Shown: positions 29,886 through 39,307 of the stretch, piece after piece | Layout: every line of letters begins with the position of its first letter | Position numbering within the stretch: the first letter of the stretch is position 1 | NCBI RefSeq assembly: GCF_000172155.1 | Contig: NZ_ABIZ01000001.1 | Location: 6,171,105 to 6,235,104, forward strand | From: Verrucomicrobium spinosum DSM 4136 = JCM 18804 | Lineage (GTDB): Bacteria > Verrucomicrobiota > Verrucomicrobiia > Verrucomicrobiales > Verrucomicrobiaceae | Direction: 5' to 3' | DNA: 64,000 nucleotides | Position numbers and translations under genes: made by a program | Notes under the pieces: model-generated | What the model was told of the DNA's origin: nothing | Seen by the model: the letters and a program-made list of their open reading frames with translations, nothing else | The model's database searches: none

Positions 29886-29909
29886 TCTTCCTTATTAGCG
29901 GCTTAGCAA

Positions 29910-31316
29910 TTAATGATCAAGCCTTCGTGGCACCGGCACCTCACACAATGCGACTGTCCCCCCTCCCGATTCCCGGCGTTCAAGGAACAACAACTTGCCA
30001 TTGAGAGCCCGAACCCGCTGCTGGACCAGTTGCAAACCCATCCCCGACGTCGCCCCTGACTCCGTGGCGAATCGCCTGCCGTCGCTCTCCACCTTTAATT
30101 CCAGCACGTCATCGCGAAAGCCAAGGCTGACATTGATAAAGCTCGCCCTCGCATGCTTGGCCGCATTGGTGGCCAGCTCTTGGGCAATGCGAAAGAGATG
30201 TACCTGGGTGGCATCAGGCAACTCCTGCACCGCAGGATCCGTGTTGTGGTGCATGGGCACCCCAAATGCCTTCCCCAGATGCGCCGTCATGTCGCGTAGC
30301 GCAGCGTTCAATCCATCCCGGTCCAGCGTGGCGGGCGCCAGCCCTCTGGCATAACCACGTGCAATCTCCGCGGCATCGGCAAGCTGCTCAGCCACCTGCT
30401 TCGCCAGCACGCTGTGCGGCGATTGATCCCGAGACAAAGAGACCCCCAGCACTCCCGCTTTGAGCTGGGCCGCCGCGATTCTCTGACAGATATCATCGTG
30501 GAGATCCATCCCTAGGCGCCAGCGTTCTTGTTCCGCCGCTTCCAGCAACTGTTTCTCTGTGCTACGCAGCTGACTTACCGTGTCGGCAAACGCCTGACCC
30601 ACGGCCCCGATCTCATCCCCCCCGGTTGCCGGGACGCCCGGACTCCGCCCAGATGCCACTTGCTTCGCGTACACAAGAATTCGGGCGATCCGCCGGGTGA
30701 TCAGAGTATCCAGCAACATCCACAGCACCAAAGATCCCCCCAGCAGTCCCAAACTCTGGGAAATTGACTCGTGTCTCGCCAGACGGGTGGACTCCTGCTT
30801 GGGCCCGACCAGATCATAGGCCAGCACCACCACAAACGGGGTGGTGGTGGTGCGCTCGAAAAACGGAAACACCGCCCAGAGCACTTCCCCGTCGGGGTAG
30901 ATGGCCACCTGGCCGTTCAACTCTTTTCGTATGCCCGCCAGACGTGGCATGATTTCCTTCAGAGGAGTTTCCTTCAACGGAACTCCGCGCCACTGGATCT
31001 GGCTCGCATGACGCACAACATCCTCTCCATCGCAGATCACCCCCAAGGCCAGGTGAGGAGACAGTGCCACATAGCTCATCTCCAGATCTGCCGCCTGCAC
31101 CAGCCCCTTGCGCAGCAAATGTTGCGCGATATGGGACAATCGGGTGCCTTCACGGTAGGCATTGTCCCAGAGTTCTTTCCGCGAACGATCCTGGAGTTGC
31201 TGTTCATTGCGCAGGTATCCCACCACAATGAGGGCCATGCCAAAGCAGGCCACGGCCGCTGGCACGAGAAGATGGAGGGTCATCAATCGTTTCATCGAAC
31301 TCACTCTGTCAGACAT
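29910..31316 (-). CDS. Sensor histidine kinase, HisKA_3 (NarX/DegS-type)
   Basis: 468 residues. Transmembrane segments lie near 13-35 and 188-207 and enclose a periplasmic sensing region of about 150 residues. A HAMP-like linker (about 208-258) follows. The dimerisation/phosphoacceptor motif is WRLGMDLHDDICQRIAAAQL with His273. The ATPase has an N-box (ELATNAAKHA) and G-box (GMGLQLVQQRVRALNG, then GGGT). The start at 31316 overlaps the stop of the upstream binding-protein gene by 16 bp; a Met at codon 8 (31295) is the alternative. Pairs with the NarL-type regulator immediately downstream. Confidence 0.93.
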   Translation of the reverse strand: MSDRVSSMKRLMTLHLLVPAAVACFGMALIVVGYLRNEQQLQDRSRKELWDNAYREGTRLSHIAQHLLRKGLVQAADLEMSYVALSPHLALGVICDGEDVVRHASQIQWRGVPLKETPLKEIMPRLAGIRKELNGQVAIYPDGEVLWAVFPFFERTTTTPFVVVLAYDLVGPKQESTRLARHESISQSLGLLGGSLVLWMLLDTLITRRIARILVYAKQVASGRSPGVPATGGDEIGAVGQAFADTVSQLRSTEKQLLEAAEQERWRLGMDLHDDICQRIAAAQLKAGVLGVSLSRDQSPHSVLAKQVAEQLADAAEIARGYARGLAPATLDRDGLNAALRDMTAHLGKAFGVPMHHNTDPAVQELPDATQVHLFRIAQELATNAAKHARASFINVSLGFRDDVLELKVESDGRRFATESGATSGMGLQLVQQRVRALNGKLLFLERRESGGGTVALCEVPVPRRLDH

Positions 31317-32314
31317 TCCGCTGTTATCCAGTCTTCAGCCGGGTGGGATTCAGCCAGCAGTTTCTGCCGCACCATCTTCTTCGCCACACTGTTGGCCAGC
31401 GACTTCAAGGTCGGGAGCCCACCCCCAAGCAGGCGGCGATTCTCGCCGGCATCCGGCATGTCCATGTTGGCCAGCAACTTTTTGTAGTCCTCATCCGAAA
31501 CCCCCATACGGCGCTTGATGACAGCCAGAGCAGCGGGATCCCCACCGGCTCCAAGCATCTGCCTGGACCTGAAATGGGCCGCAACCAGCCGGACAAAGTC
31601 GGATTGCCGCTCTGCCAGCACGTCCTCCCGGACTACCAGTACGCGACACACATCCCGGTCCGTTTCGCGGCTGCTGAAGAGCTCTACGGCGCCCTTGGCT
31701 TCCAGCCTGGTGGTCCACGGCTCACCGGTCACCACCGCATCCAGTTCACCGGCCAGATAAGCCGTCTCCATTTCCGCCAGATTCATCGACACCGCCTCGA
31801 TCACGCCCTCGGGCAGCCCTGCTTTCTCCAAAGCCGTGCTCAAGACAAAAGAGCCCACAGAGTTCAATTCCACGCCCACCTTCCTGCCCCGCAGACCTGC
31901 GAGGTCATGGATTTCCGGTCGTGCCAATAAAGCATCCCCACCCCTGGAGAAACCAAAGACCATCACCACCTTGAGATCATTCCTGCTTTCCAGCAGTCTC
32001 AACACCTCATCCAGTGAGACGACCGCTGCATCCACCACCCGGTTCGCGAAAGCGACTTTCGTGGCGGAAGACCACGACATCTCCACCAGCTGCACTTCAT
32101 CTCGCGGTAACATCCCAGTTTCCCTAGCATAGACAAGCGTCTCAGATCCTGGCCAAACGCCGATTGCCACCTTCAATGGGCGAATTTCCTCTGGAGGGTG
32201 CCAGGTAAACGTCCCGTAGAGCAAGAAAGCCGAGGCCGCCAGCAGCCCCCCTACGGTCCAGATCCAGCCCTGCTGAAGTCGCTCCGCCACTCTGCCTGCT
32301 TCCTTCTCGCTCAT
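31301..32314 (-). CDS. Membrane-anchored NitT/TauT-type solute-binding protein
   Basis: The ATG at 32314 is chosen because a GGGGGGG run that can act as ribosome-binding site lies just upstream; a longer frame to 32479 looks untranslated. About 337 residues. An N-terminal hydrophobic helix (WTVGGLLAASAFLLYGTF) looks like an uncleaved anchor or signal. The body has the periplasmic binding protein type 2 pattern of NMT1/SsuA-like proteins: VAIGVWPGSETLVYARETGM, DAAVVSLDEVLRLLE, LRGRKVGVELNSVGSFVL, LDAVVTGEPW. No ABC permease or ATPase is adjacent. Its gene instead overlaps the histidine-kinase gene, so I infer it serves as the ligand sensor for that kinase. Confidence 0.88.
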   Translation of the reverse strand: MSEKEAGRVAERLQQGWIWTVGGLLAASAFLLYGTFTWHPPEEIRPLKVAIGVWPGSETLVYARETGMLPRDEVQLVEMSWSSATKVAFANRVVDAAVVSLDEVLRLLESRNDLKVVMVFGFSRGGDALLARPEIHDLAGLRGRKVGVELNSVGSFVLSTALEKAGLPEGVIEAVSMNLAEMETAYLAGELDAVVTGEPWTTRLEAKGAVELFSSRETDRDVCRVLVVREDVLAERQSDFVRLVAAHFRSRQMLGAGGDPAALAVIKRRMGVSDEDYKKLLANMDMPDAGENRRLLGGGLPTLKSLANSVAKKMVRQKLLAESHPAEDWITAECLTE

Positions 32315-32495
32315 CGCCCCCCCCTTTCGCACCCCCGGTGCAGGGAGCACAGGACACCTTCTGAGTTTTTGCAATGGTGGTCGCTCATGTTCTTCACTTT
32401 CCCAGTCAACCGGAAGCAGTCCGCTTGGAAAACCCCTTTTCTTGCTGATGTACAAATTTTGACCTTTAGTCAGCCTCACCGGCGATTAATTCCCT

Positions 32496-32951
32496 ATGAG
32501 ATTCAGCCCCGTCCTGCTTTCGATCGCGCTCCTTGCACTGGCCTGCTGCACTCGCATGCCCCCTGACGCTCCAGGGAGTGGTATGTATTCCGGGCAGGGC
32601 GAGGCCGCCTACCGCGGTGGCTATCATCACGGATTTCAAGACGGCCGACGCGGACGCGACAGCGACTACGAACGCTATTACTACGAGTACAATCCGCGCA
32701 CCGAGAAACCCTTCGAAAAGGGCTATGACCTCGGCTATGAGGCCGGGGAGGACCAGGCGGAAGCCAGGGAGGTGGATCGCGACGCCGCTCGGAACCATGG
32801 CTACGACGCCGGCCACACCGACAGTGAGAACGGCCAGCCCCCCTACTACCAGCGCCACCGGCATGCCTACACTTTGGATACCGAGCCCACCTTCGCCAAG
32901 GGTTACGAGAAAGGCTACCGCGAGGGGCGCTCGGCCTTGCGCGGGGAATGA
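32496..32951 (+). CDS. Small secreted protein with GYxxGY repeats
   Basis: 151 residues. The N-terminus RFSPVLLSIALLALACC is a signal peptide, possibly a lipoprotein signal, though the lipobox (LALAC) is weak. The mature part has four imperfect copies of a G-[YF]-x-x-G-[YFH]-x-x-G motif (GGYHHGFQDG, KGYDLGYEAG, HGYDAGHTDS, KGYEKGYREG), separated by charged, Tyr-rich stretches. No known family recognised. It lies 59 bp upstream of lpxC-fabZ on the same strand, so it may share a transcript with the lipid A genes. Confidence 0.75.
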   Translation: MRFSPVLLSIALLALACCTRMPPDAPGSGMYSGQGEAAYRGGYHHGFQDGRRGRDSDYERYYYEYNPRTEKPFEKGYDLGYEAGEDQAEAREVDRDAARNHGYDAGHTDSENGQPPYYQRHRHAYTLDTEPTFAKGYEKGYREGRSALRGE

Positions 32952-33009
32952 CCGGGAACTGTTCTCAAGGCTTGACCTCCCCGCATGGCGCGGCTAACTC
33001 CCGCGTTCC

Positions 33010-34323
33010 ATGTCAGACCGCCAACACACGATCGCCAAAGCCGCCTCCCTGGAAGGGACCTCCCTGCACACTGGGGAAAAGGTCACCCTGACGCTGCAAC
33101 CCGCCCCTGCGGATTTTGGCATCAAGTTCCGTCGTGTGGACTTGGAGGACCGCCCTTTCATACCGGCCTCCGTGGAAAAAGTGCAGAAGGTGGAGCGTGC
33201 CACCACCATCGCTGAAGGCGGCGTGAACGTCCATACGGTGGAGCACGTGATCAGCGCCCTGGTCGGCATGGGAGTGGACAATGCCATCGTGGAAATGGAC
33301 GCCAACGAGCCACCCATCGCGGACGGCAGTTCCCTCCCCTTCGTCGAGCTGATCAAGAAAGCCGGCCTCCAGGCGCAGGATGAGCCCCGCCGCGTATTCG
33401 AAGTGCGGGAACCCCTCCACCTTGAATCCCGTGACGGAAGCTTGCTGACCATTGTCCCGGACAAAAAGTTCCGTATTTCCTGCACCCACGTGGGCCCGGA
33501 AGGCCGCACCACCCAGTTTTATTCTACCGAGATCAATCCCACGACCTACGAAAAGGAGATCGCCCCGGCGCGCACCTTTGTGTTCTATGAGGATATTGCC
33601 CCCCTTCTGGAGAAGGGCCTCATCAAAGGCGGCACGCTGGAAAGCGCCGTGGTCATCCGCGGTGACACCGCCCTGAGCAAGCACCCCCTCCGGTTCAAGG
33701 AAGAATTCGTCCGCCACAAGATCCTCGACATCGTGGGTGATCTGGCCCTCTTCGGCCGCCGCATCAAGGGGCACGTCATCGCCGTGCGCCCGGGCCATGG
33801 CCCCAACACGGAGATGGCCCGCGAGCTGCTCCGCACCTACAATGAGATGCGCGCCATGGTGCCGGTGCCCATCCAGATCCCCTCTGGAGAAGCCGTCCTC
33901 AATATCAATGAGGTGATGAAGATCCTCCCCCACCGTTATCCGTTCCTCATGGTGGACCGCATTGTCGGCTTCGAAGGCGAGAGCAAGTGCACAGGCGTCA
34001 AGAACGTCACCATCAATGAGCCCTTCTTCCAGGGGCACTTCCCCGGGCATCCCATCATGCCAGGCGTGCTTCAACTCGAAGCCATGGCCCAGGTGGCCTC
34101 CATCCAGCTCCTCCGCGCCCCGGAAAACCAGGGCAAAATCGGCTACTTCATGAGCGCGGACAACGTAAAATGGCGTCGCCCCGTGCTCCCCGGAGACATT
34201 CTCTTCATCGAGACGGAATTGCTCAAGGTAAAACGCTCCATCGGCACGGCAAGAGGACGCTGCATTGTCAACGGACAGGTGGTAAGCGAAGCCGACCTCA
34301 TGTTCGCCTTGATGGACCGTTGA
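33010..34323 (+). CDS. lpxC/fabZ: Bifunctional LpxC / FabZ (lipid A deacetylase and hydroxyacyl-ACP dehydratase)
   Basis: 437 residues. The first about 290 are LpxC (UDP-3-O-acyl-GlcNAc deacetylase, the committed step of lipid A synthesis, Zn-dependent): [10 protein letters not shown] at 20, HTVEH at 75-79 with the metal-binding His, [22 protein letters not shown], and [12 protein letters not shown] with a conserved His. From about 296 a FabZ domain follows: [13 protein letters not shown] with the catalytic His (about residue 308) and [11 protein letters not shown] with the catalytic Glu. The fusion is known from Bacteroidetes, Chlamydia-related and Verrucomicrobia lineages. lpxA follows 29 bp downstream, giving a lipid A operon. 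Confidence 0.97.
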   Translation: MSDRQHTIAKAASLEGTSLHTGEKVTLTLQPAPADFGIKFRRVDLEDRPFIPASVEKVQKVERATTIAEGGVNVHTVEHVISALVGMGVDNAIVEMDANEPPIADGSSLPFVELIKKAGLQAQDEPRRVFEVREPLHLESRDGSLLTIVPDKKFRISCTHVGPEGRTTQFYSTEINPTTYEKEIAPARTFVFYEDIAPLLEKGLIKGGTLESAVVIRGDTALSKHPLRFKEEFVRHKILDIVGDLALFGRRIKGHVIAVRPGHGPNTEMARELLRTYNEMRAMVPVPIQIPSGEAVLNINEVMKILPHRYPFLMVDRIVGFEGESKCTGVKNVTINEPFFQGHFPGHPIMPGVLQLEAMAQVASIQLLRAPENQGKIGYFMSADNVKWRRPVLPGDILFIETELLKVKRSIGTARGRCIVNGQVVSEADLMFALMDR

Positions 34324-34352
34324 TGCCCTGATCCGATCCGATTTGCCGCCTC

Positions 34353-35141
34353 ATGCCTGAGTCACAGATTCATCCCACCGCCGTTATTGACCCTTCCGCC
34401 CGCTTGGGCGCAGGAGTGGTCGTCGGCCCCTACTGCATTATCGGTCCTGATGTCGAGCTGGGGGACGGCTGTTGGCTGCAAAATCACGTCACCCTCTGCG
34501 GCCCCAGCCGCATCGGTGCGCGGAACAAATTTTACGCCTACACCTCGATCGGCCAGCAGACGCAGGACTTGAAATACGCCGGTGAACCCACCTGGCTGGA
34601 GGTCGGGGACAACAATGTCTTCCGCGAATTTTGCACGGTGAACCGCGGCACCCTGCCCCACACGAAGACCACCGTGGGCAGTCACAACAACTTCCTCGCC
34701 TACAGCCACATCGCCCACGATTGCGTGGTAGGTAGCCACGTCATCTTTTCCAACAACGGCACCCTGGCTGGCCACGTCACCGTGGAAGACCACGTCATCC
34801 TGGGCGGGCTCACCGCGGTGCATCAGTTCTGCCGGATCGGCCAGCACGCCATCACCGGCGGTTGCTCAAAGATCGTGCAGGATGTCGTTCCCTTCACGAT
34901 TGTGGACGGCAATCCGGCCCGCGCCCGCGGCGTGAACATGGTCGGTCTCCAGCGCCACGGCCGCAGCGAAGCCCAAATCCGCGCCCTCCGTCAGGCTTAC
35001 AAAACCCTGTATCGCAGCAAGCTCAACATCAGCCAGGCTTTGGAACAGCTTCGCCAGGAGACTGCTGACCGGGATTTGGAGCATTTGATCACCTTCGTCG
35101 CAGCCAGCCAGCGAGGGATCGTCGGAGCTGGGAAAGAATAG
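34353..35141 (+). CDS. lpxA: UDP-N-acetylglucosamine acyltransferase LpxA
   Basis: 262 residues, the usual LpxA length. It opens with IHPTAVIDPSARLGAGVVVGPYCIIGPDVELGDGC, the left-handed beta-helix hexapeptide repeats. The catalytic-site region (NNFLAYSHIAHDCVVG) carries the active-site His. The C-terminal helical domain follows NPARARGVNMVGLQRHG. It transfers the 3-hydroxyacyl chain from ACP to UDP-GlcNAc, the first step of lipid A synthesis. Transcribed with lpxC/fabZ. Confidence 0.97.
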   Translation: MPESQIHPTAVIDPSARLGAGVVVGPYCIIGPDVELGDGCWLQNHVTLCGPSRIGARNKFYAYTSIGQQTQDLKYAGEPTWLEVGDNNVFREFCTVNRGTLPHTKTTVGSHNNFLAYSHIAHDCVVGSHVIFSNNGTLAGHVTVEDHVILGGLTAVHQFCRIGQHAITGGCSKIVQDVVPFTIVDGNPARARGVNMVGLQRHGRSEAQIRALRQAYKTLYRSKLNISQALEQLRQETADRDLEHLITFVAASQRGIVGAGKE

Positions 35142-35157
35142 CTGGCGCAATCACCCG

Positions 35158-35739
35158 CTACTCCAGGAACATCTCCCAATCCGGAACGCCATGAACGTTG
35201 CGAATGAAATAGGTGGAAGGCATCTCTCGTGGGGTACCTGGCTTGCGCTGTAGCTTCAGCCCCACCTCCTCAGGAGTCCGGTCCGCCTTGCGGCTGTTGA
35301 TGCGCTTGTCCGCCAGCACGCAGTTGTCCCAGCTCGTTTTCCCACCACGCGACCGCGGCATGATGTGGTCGATGTTCCCCTCATCCCGGGTGAGCTTCCT
35401 CCCTGTGTACTGACAAACGCCCCCATCGCGATCCCAGATGCCACGGCTGCTCAGCTTGGGCCGACGCTTGGGCACCTTGTCATAACGGGCCAGCACCAGA
35501 ACGGTTGGAATACGCACCGGCCCATGCACGGTCAGCACCGCATTGTCGCTCTCCCGCACAGGCAGAAGCAGCCATTCAGGCCACATGGTGGGGCTCATGC
35601 TGTCGCCCTGCGCGATGTCCAAAGCCGTGGCTGTCCCGGCGGCCATCATGCAAAAAGCATCAGCCGGCGTTTTGATGTCGATCGCCTGCCAGTTGCGGTT
35701 AAGCACCAGCACCGTCGTCTTGTGGAGGACATCGCCCAT
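35158..35739 (-). CDS. HNH endonuclease
   Basis: 193 residues. The N-terminal VLVLNRNWQAIDIKTPADAF is the usual lead-in of a common bacterial HNH family. The HNH core is CQYTGRKLTRDEGNIDHIMPRSRGGKTSWDNCV, with the His of DHIMPRSRGG, the Asn in WDNCVLAD and a following N in KRINSRKADRTPEE. The first Cys pair of the classical zinc knuckle is incomplete. It probably acts on double-stranded DNA. It is convergent with lpxA (16 bp between stops) and has no mobile-element partner in view, so it looks like a resident housekeeping-type HNH gene. Confidence 0.85.
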   Translation of the reverse strand: MGDVLHKTTVLVLNRNWQAIDIKTPADAFCMMAAGTATALDIAQGDSMSPTMWPEWLLLPVRESDNAVLTVHGPVRIPTVLVLARYDKVPKRRPKLSSRGIWDRDGGVCQYTGRKLTRDEGNIDHIMPRSRGGKTSWDNCVLADKRINSRKADRTPEEVGLKLQRKPGTPREMPSTYFIRNVHGVPDWEMFLE

Positions 35740-35892
35740 GGCTGGGACTACTTGGTGCTAGAGACACGGCACTTAGTCAACCAGTTTGATCTGAGTAAAG
35801 CTTCACTCAGGATCCACAGCCGCGAATCTCTCCACATCCCCGGACTCAGGGAAACCGCATTTTCCACACTGGCAAAAAACACCAAGATCACC

Positions 35893-36531
35893 CTACTCCC
35901 CAGAGCGGGAGGCGAGGTAGATGGAATCCAGAGTGGACTTGGGCAGTGCTCCCGCGTGCTCGAATTTGCGGGCGGCATCCGTCATCTCCCGGGTCAGGCG
36001 ACCCGTTTGGGAATCGCGCACACTGGACGGCAGGAGCACCAGATTGATCAGATGATTGGAGAGCTCAGGCGCATGGGTGGGAGGGATAACGACCCCCACC
36101 GCCACCGGCTCCCCCTGCCATCCCACCAGGGCAATCAAAGCAGCCTGCCCCTGCTCCAGCCGCACCATGTTCATCGGATCATCAAAGACTTTCAGCTTCC
36201 GGGCAGTCTCATAGTTGGCGATCAGCGCGTCCTGGATCAGCCCGCGCTTCTCACCCGTGATGCCGATTTTCTCGCAGGCAGTGCCCACCATCGCATGGAG
36301 GTCACGCCCGTCCATTTCCGCCTTCCGCAGGAAATGCAGGATCTTGAAGTAGGCCCCTTCATCCGGGGAGCCAGGGGCGGCGGTCACAACCCGGCCATTG
36401 GCCTGGGAGTCGAGCACCTTGGAGCATTGCAGCGCCCACCCATCCTCCACCTTTTTGGCACGGTCCCGCTGGAGAAGAATCCAGCCGGAATACATACCGA
36501 CGGCAACGATGATGATGGAAAGCATTCTCAT
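35893..36531 (-). CDS. Hypothetical membrane-anchored protein
   Basis: 212 residues with one N-terminal hydrophobic helix (MLSIIIVAVGMYSGWILLQR), then a soluble domain with no family I recognise. It lies 48 bp downstream of a PilT-type ATPase gene on the same strand, so it may belong to the pilus-retraction operon. No catalytic motif is visible. Confidence 0.7.
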   Translation of the reverse strand: MRMLSIIIVAVGMYSGWILLQRDRAKKVEDGWALQCSKVLDSQANGRVVTAAPGSPDEGAYFKILHFLRKAEMDGRDLHAMVGTACEKIGITGEKRGLIQDALIANYETARKLKVFDDPMNMVRLEQGQAALIALVGWQGEPVAVGVVIPPTHAPELSNHLINLVLLPSSVRDSQTGRLTREMTDAARKFEHAGALPKSTLDSIYLASRSGE

Positions 36532-36579
36532 GACTCTGCTTCGATCTTAAGGCGTTTCCTGAGGAGGAGCAAGCGTCCA

Positions 36580-37665
36580 TCAACGCCGCATTGCCTGCTG
36601 CCGCTGGTGGTTGGCCTGGTGAATCATGTTCTTGTCGCGGCAGCGCGCGAGGGCGTCCTCCAATGAAATGAATCCGTGACGGAGGAGGTGGCTGAGGCTG
36701 TCGTCGATGGTGTGCATGCCGTCGTTTCCCCCAATTTGGATGAGGCCGGGGAGCTGGGCAAAACGACGACTGCGAATGCACGCAGAGATCCCGTGGTTGT
36801 TGGTCATGACCTCCGTCGCCAGGACCCGTCCAGGTTGATCCAGACGGGTGATGAGGTGCTGACAGACCACCCCGATCAAACTGTGGGCAAGCTGTGAGCT
36901 CACATAGTCCTGAATCTCTTCCGGAAAGGCATCAAGGATGCGCGCCACCGTCGTGCTGGCATCCGTGGTGTGCAGCGTCCCAATGACAAGGTGTCCCGTC
37001 TCTGCCGCGGTGATGGCGATGCGAATGCTCTCGAGGTCGCGCATCTCTCCAATGACGATCACGTCCGCATCTGAGCGGAGGGCACTGCGCAGGGCATGCA
37101 CGAAGCTTTGGGTGTCAGCCCCCACCTGCCTCTGCCGCACCACCCCGCGGTGGTGCTTGAAGACGTACTCCACAGGGTCTTCGATGGACACGATGTTGCC
37201 CCCACGCTCACGCGCCACTTTCTGGATCATGCTGGCCAGGGTGGTGGTCTTGCCAGATCCACTCGTCCCTGCGATAAGGATGAGCCCATGCTCCCGGTCA
37301 CACATCCTCTCCACGTTCGGGCCGTGACCAAGATCTGCCAGATCGGGAATATGCTCCGGCACATGCCGGAAAGAACCTTCCAGATGACTGGTCACGTAGT
37401 ACACCGTGCCGCGGAAACGTCCCAGGTTTTCCACTTCAATGGCGAAGTCCAGCTCCCACTCCTGCTCCAGACGGGAACGCTGGGATTCCTTCAGACCACC
37501 CAGGATGATTTCCCGGCAGGTCTCCGCATCCAGCACCTCGTCTGTGAGGGGTTGCAGAATGCCGTTCAACCTCATCATTGGAGGTGATTCCGCACTGAGA
37601 TGCAGGTCCGAGCCGCCAAACTGGCAGACCAGGTTGAGATAGTCGATGAGGTCGTGCTGAGCCAT
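36580..37665 (-). CDS. pilT: Type IV pilus retraction ATPase PilT
   Basis: 361 residues, usual PilT length. Motifs in order: SDLHLSAESPPMMRLNG near the N-terminus, Walker A GTSGSGKTTTLASM, Asp box SIEDPVEYVF, Walker B ADVIVIGEMRDLES, His box TGHLVIGTLHTTDA. It is a hexameric cytoplasmic ATPase that disassembles type IV pili. The C-terminus ends in a Gln/Arg-rich tail (QANHQRQQAMRR). A second PilT paralogue lies 42 bp upstream. Confidence 0.95.
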   Translation of the reverse strand: MAQHDLIDYLNLVCQFGGSDLHLSAESPPMMRLNGILQPLTDEVLDAETCREIILGGLKESQRSRLEQEWELDFAIEVENLGRFRGTVYYVTSHLEGSFRHVPEHIPDLADLGHGPNVERMCDREHGLILIAGTSGSGKTTTLASMIQKVARERGGNIVSIEDPVEYVFKHHRGVVRQRQVGADTQSFVHALRSALRSDADVIVIGEMRDLESIRIAITAAETGHLVIGTLHTTDASTTVARILDAFPEEIQDYVSSQLAHSLIGVVCQHLITRLDQPGRVLATEVMTNNHGISACIRSRRFAQLPGLIQIGGNDGMHTIDDSLSHLLRHGFISLEDALARCRDKNMIHQANHQRQQAMRR

Positions 37666-37707
37666 GAGGAAATGATGGATGAGGTTGGGGACGACAACGG
37701 CGAATTG

Positions 37708-38769
37708 TCAGCCCCGGATGCCGCGAGCCGCCCTGCGGAATTCAGTCTCACTGCCCAGCGCTTCTACCGCCGTGGCTTCAGTGATGAGTCCCGCATCAAA
37801 GGCAGCCATCGTGCTGTGCATAAAGGCTCGCGTCATGGCATCCGACCCTTTTCGGAGAAAATCCTGGATGTGCGCGGAGTCTCTCTGGGAGATCCAATCA
37901 CGAATGGCCCCCACGTTTTCGATGTGCTCCACCAGAAGATGCAGACCACCATCGGTGCGGGGCACCAGCTTTTGGCAGAGCACGCCCACCAGCTGGCTGG
38001 AAAGCATGTGAGTGCCCACTCCGGCTTGATCCTTGGGGAAAAGGTTTAAAAATCGCTCCATGGTGTCGCTCACCCGCTCGGAGTGCAGCGTCGCCAGCAC
38101 GAGGTGCCCGGTTTCAGACGCCTGCAGGGCCGTCAGAGCGGTGTCGAAGTCGCGGATTTCTCCCACAAAAATGGCATCCGGCGCCTGGCGCATCGCGCCC
38201 CGCAATCCCTGGGCGAAAGAGCCCGTATCCCGCCCCACCTCGCGCTGGGTGAAGTGGCTCATGTCATTTGTGAAGACATACTCGACCGGATCTTCGATCG
38301 TGACCACGTGCCTGGCCAGATTCTGATTCACCCACTGGAGAAGGGAGGCGATCGTCGTGGACTTCCCAGTCCCCGTCGGCCCGGTCACCAGGACCAGGCC
38401 AAAGTTTCGCGATGCCCAGCGGGTCAGCAGGTCCACCGGCACGCCCAGCGTGTCCAGGGAGGGAATCTGCGTCTTGATCCGCCGCAACACCGCCCCCAGG
38501 CGGCCCATGGTGCGGTGCAGATTCACACGAAAGCGCACATGATTCTGGGAGATCAGACCCGAATCACGGTCCATGTCCGTGGCGGGATCTGCGCCGCAGG
38601 CCTGCCAGAGCGACAGGATCTGAGGCAACCCCAACGGCTCCTCCCCATAAACCATCAGCTGTTCGTTGATCTTGAATCGCGGCAATTCCCCCTCCTGGAG
38701 AAACAGGTCGCTGACCTGGTGCTGTTCCGCGGCCTCGAGAAGGGAGTCAATGCTCAGAGAAGATGACAT
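37708..38769 (-). CDS. PilT/PilU-type twitching-motility ATPase paralogue
   Basis: 353 residues. It has VSDLFLQEGELPRFKIN at the N-terminus, Walker A GPTGTGKSTTIASLL, Asp box TIEDPVEYVF, Walker B PDAIFVGEIRDFDT and His box TGHLVLATLHSERV. It is diverged from the neighbouring PilT, for example TDA changed to SER after the His box, and probably acts as a PilU-like accessory retraction ATPase. The two genes plus the unknown anchored protein form one unit. No pilin, PilB, PilC or PilQ gene is here. Confidence 0.93.
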   Translation of the reverse strand: MSSSLSIDSLLEAAEQHQVSDLFLQEGELPRFKINEQLMVYGEEPLGLPQILSLWQACGADPATDMDRDSGLISQNHVRFRVNLHRTMGRLGAVLRRIKTQIPSLDTLGVPVDLLTRWASRNFGLVLVTGPTGTGKSTTIASLLQWVNQNLARHVVTIEDPVEYVFTNDMSHFTQREVGRDTGSFAQGLRGAMRQAPDAIFVGEIRDFDTALTALQASETGHLVLATLHSERVSDTMERFLNLFPKDQAGVGTHMLSSQLVGVLCQKLVPRTDGGLHLLVEHIENVGAIRDWISQRDSAHIQDFLRKGSDAMTRAFMHSTMAAFDAGLITEATAVEALGSETEFRRAARGIRG

Positions 38770-39221
38770 GAAGAACGGCGTTTTATCACAGGGTCAGACA
38801 GGCTGGCAATGGCATTTGTGGAACGTCTCTGTTCCCCGGGTGCCAGCCACTCTTCCGATGAACCCCTGCCCAAGCCTGAAGTTGCACGTTTTGCTGGGGG
38901 GTGAAGCGGGAAAACCACCCCTCCCGGCACCTCATGATGACACCACCAGGACTTTTTCAGGAGAGTTGGGCCGTCCTTTGGATCGAAGCGGCCTTTCGTG
39001 GCACGGCAAAAGCCCGACGCGGCGTCAAAGCTCCATGAAATAACAGCATCACCAGGAGGAACAGATCCACCTGGATTCAGGAAATACCCATGCCCGGAAA
39101 CCAGTGCAGCCATCGCTTTTCGGACACACGCAATCCAGCCCGACGGACCAAAAGTTCTAGCCGCCAACCATGGTATTGACAGCTGGTTCAGCCACTTTTC
39201 TCATTGCTGGAGAAAGAGTGG
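38770..39221. other. Gene-poor stretch between the pilT pair and tRNA-Glu
   Basis: About 450 bases. Overlapping short frames exist on both strands but none has a plausible domain, signal peptide or ribosome-binding site. I see no convincing RNA or repeat. Confidence 0.4.
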
Positions 39222-39293
39222 CGACCCCTACGAGAATCGAACTCGTGTCGCATCCGTGAAAGGGATGTGTCCTAACCGCTAGACGAAGGGGTC
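39222..39293 (-). tRNA. tRNA-Glu (anticodon UUC)
   Basis: On the minus strand it reads GACCCCT at the 5' acceptor arm and AGGGGTC at the 3' arm, with discriminator G. The D-loop is TCTAGCGGTTAGGAC. The anticodon arm is ATCCCTTTCACGGAT with anticodon TTC, and the T arm is ACGAGTTCGATTCTCGT. 72 nt; CCA is not encoded. It closely matches bacterial tRNA-Glu. Confidence 0.96.
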
Positions 39294-39307
39294 GTTTGTG
39301 CGGGCTG

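Noticed and set aside
35365-36666. A 433-codon plus-strand frame across the HNH gene and the anchored unknown gene
   Set aside because: It spans two well-supported minus-strand genes and reads as codon-shadow sequence.
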